Shown: positions 12,670 to 23,300 of the stretch, one piece after another | Layout of the letters: each line of letters opens with the position of its first letter | Numbering within the stretch: the stretch's first letter is position 1 | Origin: Pontederia crassipes | Lineage: Eukaryota; Streptophyta; Magnoliopsida; Commelinales; Pontederiaceae | Assembly: GCA_030549335.1 (NCBI GenBank) | Contig: CM060196.1 | Span: forward strand, 14,461,501-14,525,500 | Direction of reading: 5' to 3' | Length of the DNA stretch: 64,000 bases | Notes under the pieces: generated by a model | What the model was told of the DNA's origin: nothing | Databases searched by the model: none | The model's input: the letters and a program-made list of their open reading frames with translations, nothing else | Translations under genes and position numbers: made by a program

Positions 12670-13779
12670 ACACCCAGGGGCCTCGGATAGTATTTGAAGT
12701 ACGAAACCTAGTAGGGGAAGCTGTAAGAGTCGTTGCAATAGGTGGAGACATTAAGGAAGTAGCCCGACTATGCATCGTAGGGGAGCGACACTTAGAAAGA
12801 GGAAGTGGTCAGGTCGAACACTAGGTTGAACATCTAGTAGCAGTTTGGCACAGGGTTGGGACTACAACCATGTCACGTCACACCCCATGTCTTTAACACC
12901 ATGTACATCGGATTTGTCGGGTTATCGATGCCCACCCAAGAGAGTACTCGTTGTTGCCTGGCTAGTGCGAGATACCCTAGGGCCTTGAGTAGACTTCGAA
13001 GGCATGGACGCCGCCAAGGTGGCAACCATCACATTGCCATCCACGGAGAGCGACTCCAGATCCACAATGATCATGCCGTTGAGGGCTAAGGAGAGACAAG
13101 GAAGAGAGCGAGCGAGCCTATGCGACTTGTAGTCCTAGCGCTGACTGTGCGCACTAGAGGAGGTCTCGAAGGAAGGAAGTCATAAAATTGAAGAAGGAGA
13201 TGGTGGGATCCATAGAAGCGTAGAGGACTTGTTCCAATGGCAAGGATGTTTGGATCGAATGAAACAATGCAACGATCTTGGGAGATCGTGGCGGTGCTGG
13301 TTGAGTACAGTGGAGTTAGTGGAGTTGGTTACGAGTTGTAAGAGATGGCATGATGGAGAGGGATATAAACAATAAGGAGAAGAGGAGATAAGGAGAAGCC
13401 TTTTCCATTGTCGTGAGATAAAAAAAACAAGGGTTTTGTCACGTCGAAAAAGAGATACACAGAGAGGAGAGAGAGAAAAGTAATATTTGGCAAAAAAAAG
13501 ACATTTGATAAAATAAGTTAAAAATTGAAAAATGCTATTATTATAAAATAAAGTTTAAGAACAGTTTTAAAAAATTATGCTCAAAAGTTGACATCATGGA
13601 GAATGAAGAAGATAAAGTGAAAAACATAGCACCTCTCCACGCGGAGTCCATTTTTTTTTCATATATTTAGTTTTATTCATTTTTACATATATTATACGTA
13701 TATATAGGTTACATTACTGTGTATCGATAATTTATGGTTGCATTATATATACACAATCATTCAATTGTCAGATCATAAA

Positions 13780-13975
13780 GATTGCGTTTGAAAAAAAATG
13801 GATGGTAAAGCAAGCTTTTCAAAAAACATATTTTTTTAATAAATCTCAATCCCAGCTTTCTATCTTGAGATAATGGTGGGTAAAAGTAATTTGTAAAATT
13901 GCCACCAAACACCAAAGTAAAGAAAAACAAGTTCATCTGCCAAAAAAGCAAACTAAAAACTGTCTCAAACGCAGT
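13780..13975. mobile_element. Possible short MITE
   Basis: About 195 bases bounded by GATTGCGTTTGA on the left and TCAAACGCAGTC on the right, which are inverted with one mismatch. The inside is AT-rich and non-coding. No clear target duplication is seen, so family is open. Confidence 0.35.
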
Positions 13976-14288
13976 CATAATTTTGATTGTCGACATACAT
14001 TGATTGTGGCATGAATGGTTGAATGAAAAGTGCTGGTAATTCGACAATTAAGAACATAGAAAGAGAAAAAAATTAACCACATAATCAATCACAAGAATGA
14101 TTTATAATATAGCCATATATAACCTTGAAATCAGGGGATCTTATGTAAAAGAAAGTTGCAGAGGACCTTAGGCCACTGTTTTTTATTTGACGAGCGGTAC
14201 ACGACTCACCCATTTCGGTTTAATTTTCTTTTCAATTGAACCCACAGGAAGTCGAACCGGACCGGACCAGCGCCGTGGGCCCGTTCTA

Positions 14289-14297
14289 AAACCCTAA
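14289..14297 (+). promoter_or_regulatory. Telo-box AAACCCTAA upstream of tRNase Z
   Basis: AAACCCTAA lies 55 bases before the tRNase Z start codon. This motif is known in promoters and leaders of plant genes for translation and RNA processing, which fits the gene it precedes. No convincing TATA box is seen. A role here is inferred from position only. Confidence 0.45.
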
Positions 14298-14351
14298 AAA
14301 GACCCATTAAATGGTGGAGCAAGTTTTTAAAGTGCGAACGAAGTGCCAACG

Positions 14352-17300
14352 ATGCCTCAGCTCTCCACGCTCAGGCTTCTCCTCCCTTCTTCCTCGTCCC
14401 CAACCCCTCTCATCCTACAAAAGAACGCTGCCGCTTTCACCCTCTCCTTCTCTCGGGCCCTCCCTTCCACCCTTCGCCCTCCCCTCAGCCACTGCCCTTT
14501 CATCATATCCTCCTACTCCACCCCGAGGGGGCGGAGGTTCCCTGGAGGCGGCGGCCGAAGGAGTGGAGGCGGCGGACGAAGGAGCGGCAACGGCAGCGGC
14601 GGAGGTCGCGGAGGATTGTTCCAACAACGGAGGGGTGGAAGCACGCTGAGAGAGAGACGGACCACGGAGGAGGAAGGAATGGAGGGGAAGGAGAGCGATG
14701 GGTTCGGATTCAACAAAAGGAGAGCGGAAGGGAGGGACAAGAGCGCGAAGCCCAAGGAGCTGCAGCTGAAGAACCGCAAGCTCAATCCTGTGAACACTAT
14801 CTGCTATGCTCAGGTGAAAAGAATCTGCACCTTTCTGTGAGTTTCCAGTTTTTGTTGCATGTTAGCGCATAAACTTTTCTCTTTTATTAACCCTAAAAAA
14901 AAGATTGCTCATTTATTGAATTATGCTTGAGTAGTTTTGTATGATTTTCCACATTATCTTTACAATTGGTCGGAACTCAATCTACTGCTAGAGGGTTATC
15001 AGTAGCTTGCGCCTGTAGACGAAATGTTTTTTTCTTCTTCAATTCTTCAAATTCCATGTTCTTTGGATCAGCATTTACCGAAGAGCACACCAAAGGGATA
15101 AAGATATTTTCTTTGTGGGTCACTTGAATTGTCTATCCTTCACTTTTAGTTTTATGATCATCATTTAACTTTTTGATTCTAGATTATTGGGACCGGGATG
15201 GACACACAAGATACTTCACCGTCAGTTCTTTTGTTCTTTGATAAGCAGAGATTCATCTTTAATGCTGGGGAGGTATGTCCGACCACAATTTCTATATTCA
15301 AGCCAATTGATTAAGTTTGTATAGTCTTTCATCACATAGGTTAAAGTAGATGTTCAATCTATTCGTTAACTAAAACTCATTCATTTGCAGAAACTAACCC
15401 TTTTTTAGGAAAAAAGTACTGTAAAATTGTAATCATTGTCCTCTAGTTTGTATGTTCATTTATATTGGCATTGGATACTTTTTCGGTTTGAGGAAGGGAC
15501 TGGATGAAGTACATTATCACTATTTCTTAGTACGCATTAAAAAGCATAATATCACATGATCTCAATGGATGCACTTCTTTTTTTATATAGTTAATCTAAT
15601 GATTAACCAACAGCAAACCAGCAGCCTCTCAGAGAGTTTCCAGGACGTATAAAAGAATTGTTCTAATTAGCTGACTACATGATAACAAACTAAGGAAAAC
15701 TATTAGCAAACTAAGAATTGTTCTAATTACCTGCAACCTTTTTGTCATATGAACTAATAAGTGGTCGAACAGATTATCTTGAGGTGTGGTTTTAGGTAAT
15801 TGAAATGATCATTGATGGCAAAATGTAGCAATATTGAAATTTGCAGCAGGACTGCTTCAGGACATTCCTGACACTTTTTTGCATGTTAATTCATGGCACT
15901 TCTGTTGTGCGTTAATTACTAAAATGATTGTTAATTACTACAATCATAAAATAATATATCTTTTAGAAAACTGATCCCCATTGCAGAAAAGAGCAAAATG
16001 ACACATACCTTAAAGCCCCTGTTAACTTCTACCCGAAGAAACCTATTCTAGCATATTCTGCACTGCTGCCTCTTCTTCTCTGTGCGATGTTGATTGTGTT
16101 ATAATATAAAAAAGTAGGCGAAGTGCCCATTGTGCCTAGTTACCTTTATCTTCATGTTGCTTTTGTTACTACTAGTCAGTGTTACTTCCACCGGCAGCTT
16201 TGCTGTCAGTGGCCTAGTCAAAGGAGTATCACTTCTTTGTTCTTTGGTCATTTGCTTGATTTAGTTTGCTTCTCTTTTTTTTTTAAATTTTCTTTGCCCA
16301 TTTGTTTAATCGTTACTCACATTTGTTATTGTTTTAAGGCATCCAAGTGTGTTTATGTGCTTGCTTAGCACAAGCATACCCTACATCAAACCCAAAACAC
16401 AACCATAAAATGTTATTTAAGTACTGGGTATATACCCGGGCATACTGATGCCTAGCTGTATCCAGTATGAGTAATCTCACTAGACTTTTTAACCCATGGA
16501 AAGCAGAAACTCATTATCTGGAAGGTCACTTTTCCTTCAGGGTCCGTTCACTGCATTGCCATTCAACATTACCTAGTATGTAGATTGCCTCTCAGAAAGA
16601 TTACCACTTGTTAAATTATCAGCAATGTACATTACCTTGTTTAGTATACATAAGTAATCTATCTGGCAATCCATATTAGTTATTTATAAGAAAATACAAA
16701 TTTATGAGTTAATATATGATTTTTACCAATATACCCCTAATCAAAAGAATTATGTTTATGGATATAAATTATTTTTAACTTCGTAAAATTAAATCACAAA
16801 TATATATTCTCATCCATAAAATTAAAGTTTATAAAATAACTAATATATTTTTAAAATATGATAATAATATAGTCATAATAATTATAATATTTATTTGATT
16901 ATTTTATAATTTATTTAATTATTATTATAATTTATTCAAGATTACCACTTATTAAATTATCAGCAATGTACATTACCTTGTTTAGTATGCATAAGTAATC
17001 TATCTGGCAATCCGTATTAGTTATTTATAAGAAAATACAAATTTATGAGTTAATATATGATTTTTACCAATATACCCCTAATCAAAAGAATTATGTTTAT
17101 GGATATAAAATATTTTTAACTTCGTAAAATTAAATCACAAATATATATTCTCATCCATAAAATTAAAGTTTATAAAATAACTAATATATTTTTAAAATAT
17201 GATAATAATATAGTCATAATAATTATAATATTTATTTGATTATTTTATAATTTATTTAATTATTATTATAATTTATTCAATATGTTTTAGAATTTATTTA

Positions 17301-20300
17301 AATAAAACTGTAAAGGACAAATGCGGAATGTAAAATTTAAAAGATTGCAACTCAGATGATAATGTGGATTGCCTACCCTCCTATAGGCAATTTGCATTGC
17401 CACTTCATAGGCAATGTGGATTGTCTGGGCAATGCAGATTACCCATTACCTATCACAAGTGAACAAGGTAATGTGATGGACCCAGGTAATTTAATACAAC
17501 ATTACTTGGTAATCCACAAAGATTACCTCTAGAGAAACGCCCTCTCAGGGAAATGGCTAGTAGTAAAATTGATGATGATATACTTCTTTTGAAGAAGTAT
17601 TTTGACTTTATGAGATATTTGTTTGATGTTATTTCCCTTTGCTCTACCATGACTTGCTGTTATAGAAGTCTAGAATTTAATGAGAGTGCACCTATAATCA
17701 TAATGGATGTTCAATCTGGATCAATGTTGTCAAAATCACGTTTCAGATTGTAGAATCATATGATTCTATGTCCTTACGCAGGAAAAACATGCTCGATCCT
17801 AGGCACAATCATCTTTGGCCAGCACGCGGTAGAATCACGTGCGGGCCCATAAGATTGGTGGAGACGCATGCCTCCACCGATCCAACAAACCCTTCTTTTT
17901 ACCTTTTATAAGTCACTTATCGCTCCTTTCCTCCTTTTGTTTCCTGTCTGCCGATGTTGCTGTGCCATCGCTGCTGCTGACCTGCTGTTGCCGCCGCCGC
18001 CGTCCTGCTGCCACCGCCGCTCTCTGCTACACCCTCTCCCTTTCTCTTCTCCCTCTCTCCCTTTCTCTCTTCGCTCACCCGATCAGGCCTTCTCTCCCTC
18101 TCCTCTCATTCCCTTCCCTTTCTCTTCCTCTCCCTTTCTCTCTTCGCGGACGCGAACAAGCTTTCATTCCCTCGCCCCCTCCTCTCCTCTCTATCCCTTC
18201 CCCTTTCTCTCCCTCTCCCTTTCGCACACCCGAGCATTTTTTCCCTCTCTCTCTCCTTCACACAATTAGCCTCTCATTTTTTTTCCACCATCGCTTCATG
18301 CTCTCCACAAACTCCGCCTATATTTTATAGCCGGTCCCAAGCCCGGATAAAGGAGGAGGGTTGTGTTAGGCCCCGACAGCCAGCATAAAATCATGTCGAA
18401 TCTTATGAACATGGATCAACGAATATATTGTAGAACGGAATGACGTCGTATGATCCATGTAGCCGACCCCACCTAGTGGGATAAGGCTTTGTTGTTGTTG
18501 TTGGATTAAATTTTGGCCAATGCAAATGACGTGTGTTAACATAGGTAATCAAAGAAGCCAACAATTGAAACAAAAACAGTAGTTATGTGCAATTTTTGTT
18601 GTTAAATATGACAATTAAAGAGTGTTCGTCATCCGATAAATCTAAGTTTGAAAACGATGAATTTGATACTTCTATCCATGCACAAAGAGATTTTTTTCTT
18701 CAACTTTTTGAGGGAGAATATGGGCGATCATGAGCCATTGATTGTTCTATTTTCTATGAAGTTTGAAAACCAATTAATGGACTATCATTGGATGGTCAAT
18801 GTTTTACATTTTCCCTTCCTTTCTGAGGGAATATATGCCATCAATCATGAGCTGTTGATTATTCCATTTTCTATGAAGCTTTACCCATAATTGAACTATT
18901 ATTGGATGGTCATTGTTCTAACTAAAGTCATTTAGTTTTCAGGGCATGCAGCGGTTTTGCACTGAGCACAAGATAAAATTATCAAAGGTATGCAGAGTAT
19001 TCAACAACCAGCATCTTGTGTTTGCCTGACTCTAATCATTTTGCAGCGTGACTTGCATCGTATAACTATTGAAAAAATATCTCTCTAAAAGATGGTGCAT
19101 CTTATGAATGATGCTGCCTTTATATTGTCAATGCAGCCATATTTTCATCTTCCTTAACTTTATTTTCTAGCCAAAGATAAATTTTATTCTGCTTTTAATA
19201 AGGAAGTTTAATTTCCAGTTGCTTGTGTTTTAGTGTACTTTCTAGTATCATAACTTTGATCTTAACATTTTATGAGCTTCTCTTGATTGTATCCTTCAGA
19301 TAGACCACATGTTCTTTACACGTGTCTGCTCAGAAACTGCTGGTGGACTTCCAGGTTAATAATTTGTTACGTTTTTATTTTGCCAAAATTTTCATATGTT
19401 CGATGGTTATTGGCGAACTAGATTATAAATTGTAGCCAAATTGCATATCAATGATTCTTTTATGCATATCATATGGTAAGAATATTGCTTTTGATTTACA
19501 GGTCTTCTTCTAACTTTAGCTGGCATTGGAGATGAAGGAATGGCGGTAAGTGATAACATACTTTTTCTTGTTGTCTTTGTCATTCTGCATCAATGATACA
19601 GTAGGACATTCAGTATGTTTTCTGAAAGAGATGATATTCAATGTGTTAATCTGTCATTGTTCTTGAAGTTGCTTGACTTATTTTGTGCTTCAGGTAAATA
19701 TATGGGGGCCATCTGATCTTAATTACTTGGTTAATGCCATGCGTTCTTTTATTCCAAGGTCTGCCATGGTTCATACACACAGCTTTGGAGTGTCACAAGA
19801 GGGTGATGAAGCTCTGTCCCCAGGTTCTGAAGCTGGCAAATCTTCAAATCCAATTATTCTCATTGATGATGAAGTTGTCCGGATATTGGCTATCCCTATA
19901 AAGCCAAATTGCCATAATGGTAATATTCTAATTCTGTTGTCCACATTTACCTTATTTAGTGGACACTGATTCATTGTTTTTAAGAAATGTTGATCTTTGT
20001 GCATCTTATATCTGATGTTATAAGTAAAATAGGATCATCTTTGAAGCCTGGAGATGTTGCCGTCATTTATGCTTGTGAATTGCCTGAGATAAAGGGAAAA
20101 TTTGACCCAGTTAGAGCTGCAGCACTTGGTCTGAGGCCAGGACCCAAATACCGTGAACTGCAACTTGGGAAATCAGTCAAGTCCGATCATCTTGATATCA
20201 CGGTGAGTGATTTATTTTTAGAATGTTGACGGTGTTTTCCAATTTGAATCAATAATGTGTACTAGATCTCCTTTTATAAACTGTTCCTTGCATTCATAAA

Positions 20301-23300
20301 AACTATTTCTGATATTTTGGGTGGATACATTTTGAAGAAAAATATTCTTGGTGGATCCTTCTCACTGAGAATTGATTCTGTTCCCACTATGTGCATGGGT
20401 TTTCATGTGGAGTTTTTGTAGTATGTATGATCTTTAAAATTATTATAAATAATTTTCTGTAGGTCAATCCAGATGATGTCCTTGGTCCATCATCCCCTGG
20501 TCCAGTTATGCTTCTGATTGACTGCCCCACACATTCACACATGCTTGAACTCATATCTTCACAGTCCTTGAACCGCTATTATTGTGATTCTACTAATACA
20601 TCATTGGATGAAAAGAAAGTCAGTTGCATCATTCACCTTGGTCCTGCTTCTGTGACAAAAAGTTTGGACTATCAGAATTGGATGAAACGATTTGGTGATG
20701 CACAACACATAATGGCAGGGCATGAAATGTGAGATAACTTCATCCTTCCTATGCTAATCATTTTCCAAGCACTTATATTTCTTATATGCATATATTGGCT
20801 TGCACAAGTCCTTTTATGCTTTAAGTGTTGTGGATGATTAACCAACAACAACAAAGCCTTATCCCACTAGGTGGGGTCGGCTACATGACGCATTCGTTGA
20901 TCCATGTTCATGAGATTCGACAGGTTTTACGCTGGCTGTCGGGGCCTAACACAACCCTCCTCCTTTATCCGGGCTTGGGACCGGCTATAAAACATAGGCG
21001 GAGTTGTGGATGATTAACCATTACACAAAATAGTCTATTGAAGTTGTATTGTATATGGGGAGAAGAATGCATAGCATTTTGTTGATTTCTGCTTAATCCT
21101 CTTGGTGTCATAAAATAGGATAAAATATATTTTTTAAGTTAAATAAGGTCATGGTAATCTTGTCTTAATAGTAATAGTAGCCATTTGAGTACTCACTCTT
21201 CACCAGTATCATAAGTTGTTTTAAAATAAGGGAGAAATGGACCCACATCGAGCCACCTAGGTCCAAACACTGTCGTACTTTTTTAGCACATGTGTGGCCA
21301 AAAAAATAGGTGGTTTATGTCCTTATGTAATCCACATAAGATACATATATTACTGGAACCTGGAACCTGGAACCCCACGAGTTGTGCCTATATGCGTAGA
21401 GTTGGCAGCTCGCATCTGCAAAGTAACCACTTGAAAATATCTGATATCCATAGGTTCCTAGGGCTGCGAAATCAATTTGCAGTCAGAAATCAGTACATCA
21501 CTACCACCCCATCTACCAGCACCTGAAGGTATAAGCCTCTCACGGTAAACTACCGGAAGACCACTCACAAGCATCATGTCCTAAAAGTTTTCATCAAGTC
21601 GTGAACTTATCCGTTACTTACATTTATCAATACGTATTTTGAATACTTCAATTGACAAAAGATCATTTTGTTATAGATAAACTTTAACATATCTTATAAC
21701 TGATTCAAACTGAGCAATTTGGGGAACATTTGACTTGTATTGTAATATCTGAAATTTCTTTTACCTTGCCAACAGAAAAAATATGGAAATTCCAATCCTT
21801 AAATCTAGCGCAAGAATACAATCACGCCTGAACTACTTATGCCCTCAGCTTTTTCCAGTACCTGGATGTTGGTCCTCTCAACAGATCACTGACCTCTCTT
21901 CACAGTTAACTGAACCATGCGAGGTTTGTCCAAAATGATGAAACTTTACTCTCTTTCCACATTGTAGAGTTCTTTAAGTGTTTATCATGTCTAACTTCTT
22001 ATTGGCAGGGTTCAACTTCTTATGAAGGCTTTTCAGCTGCAAATCTTCTTAAGGTATAATATTTCTTTTGTCTATATAAAATTGTCGATAAACTTTGCAA
22101 CCTGGCTAGTTCAGTTTCTAAGGTTTATTCTTAGGTTTTGCATTGAGATACTAGGTTTTGACCTACAATTCCGATTTCATATAGTTAAATTCTTTTTCTG
22201 GGTTATTTCCATTTTCGGTTATTTCCATTTTCTCTCCTAAACTAAGAGTTATTTTCCGACAAATATTGCAACCTGACTGGTTCAGTTTCTAAGGTTTATT
22301 CTTAGGTTTTGCATTGAGATACTGGGTCTTGACCTACAATTGCGATTTCATATTGTTAAATGTTTTTTTTGGGTTATTTGCGTTTTCTCTCCGAAGCTAA
22401 GAGTTATTTCCACTTTCTTCTCTAAGCTATAAAACACCTACTTAACTCCGTTGAACTATTCCATTTATGAGGAGTTTAAGGACTTCACGAGTCTCTAGAG
22501 CGGAGGAGTTTAGGGACTTCATTCAGTCTTATTTTATGACAGACTTTGCATCCACACATGAAGGAGCAAAGCATCACCATCAACGTGATCCGAATTTGAC
22601 CATTTTCAGGAGCCAACAAATGTTCGAGTCATAGAGCCACCTTTCTCAAACCACACTTTCCTCATGTGGCAGTTCAATGAAGGCCAACCTCTTGGCTTGT
22701 ACTTCAAATTTTAGCAATCATGACCCTTGGAATCGTCGAGCAATGGCTTTCCACCTCACCATCAGATTCCATGGTGAGGATGCTAGACACTCAGTTGTTC
22801 GCCATCCGAAAGTTCCTCTGGAACGGAGTCAGATATGAGCAAACAGGGAGAGGCACGACACAAATGCATTTGTAGGTAGCCATCTCCCACTTAGATCAGG
22901 TGAGGACTCATAGGATTGACCCCCTGAGGAGGCACTTGAGTGGAGACACCACTAGATAGTGATCTAGATATTGGACAAGGTGGAGATGTAGTGGAGGGAA
23001 TGTTCTCGCTAGACATGGCTGTTGGAGGACGACACTCTAGGTTCTTTCATCCCTATGTGAGCACCCCATCTAAGTCCAACATAATTGATTGGATCAGTTT
23101 ATAGGGCGCGACCATCATGAACCATGCCTAGAGTAGGGTGGCTATTGCTGTGCACTTTCACGGCAACTTCTAGGAGAATGCCACTGCCTAAGTGAAGGTG
23201 ATCCACTTGAGATCTCCTATTTATCTAATGATATTATTCCATCTCTGTCGTAGGTCGTCATTATGGTGGAGGTCATGGCATGATCTCCATGGGGAGGGCT

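Larger units (their letters stand above)
4888..13006. repeat. Two-unit ~300 bp tandem repeat, first unit split by insertions
   Basis: Unit 1 is split into 4888-5017, 10152-10290 and 12675-12706. Unit 2 is intact at about 12707-13006. Both share in order GAAACCT, GGAGACATTAAGGAAGT, CGACTATGCATCG, GAACACTAGGTTG, CTAGTAGCAG, CATGTCACGTCAC, ACACCATGTAC and CACCCAAGAGA. The intact unit shows what the sequence looked like before the insertions, and so fixes the borders of the elements at 5018-10151 and 10291-12669. Confidence 0.75.
4007..13610. mobile_element. Old GC-rich element, host layer of a nested transposon stack
   Basis: Three GC-richer blocks (about 4250-5017, 10152-10290 and 12675-13470) become contiguous when the insertions listed below are removed, giving about 2.1 kb. 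The outer edges look like degenerate inverted repeats: bases near 4020-4080 resemble the reverse complement of 13540-13610, sharing CTCCAT, then AACTTT, then a stretch ending TATTTTATAAT. Many stop codons interrupt every frame, so any gene-like content is dead. I do not recognise the source of the GC-rich sequence. A Mutator-like element carrying captured DNA fits, but no target duplication is visible. An ordinary old pseudogene between unrelated AT-rich flanks is the alternative. Confidence 0.35.
15273..18942 (+). other. tRNase Z intron 2 (3.67 kb)
   Basis: The large size comes from repeats: a MITE-like element with a 341 bp duplication (16540-17542), a pyrimidine-rich GC block (17870-18300), one SINE (18310-18503) and a short tandem duplication near 18702-18925. 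The part before 16540 is ordinary AT-rich intron with nothing recognised. Confidence 0.8.

Noticed and set aside
13087-13430. Minus-strand sequence that looked like a gene start
   Set aside because: Stops interrupt the frame within short distances and no family was recognised; kept only as part of the GC-rich relic.
14415-14797. Two minus-strand frames over the first tRNase Z exon
   Set aside because: Low-complexity shadows of a GC-rich exon whose plus-strand frame is clearly real.
17839-18330. Long overlapping plus-strand frames in intron 2
   Set aside because: Pyrimidine-rich low complexity, no domain, and located inside a well-supported intron.
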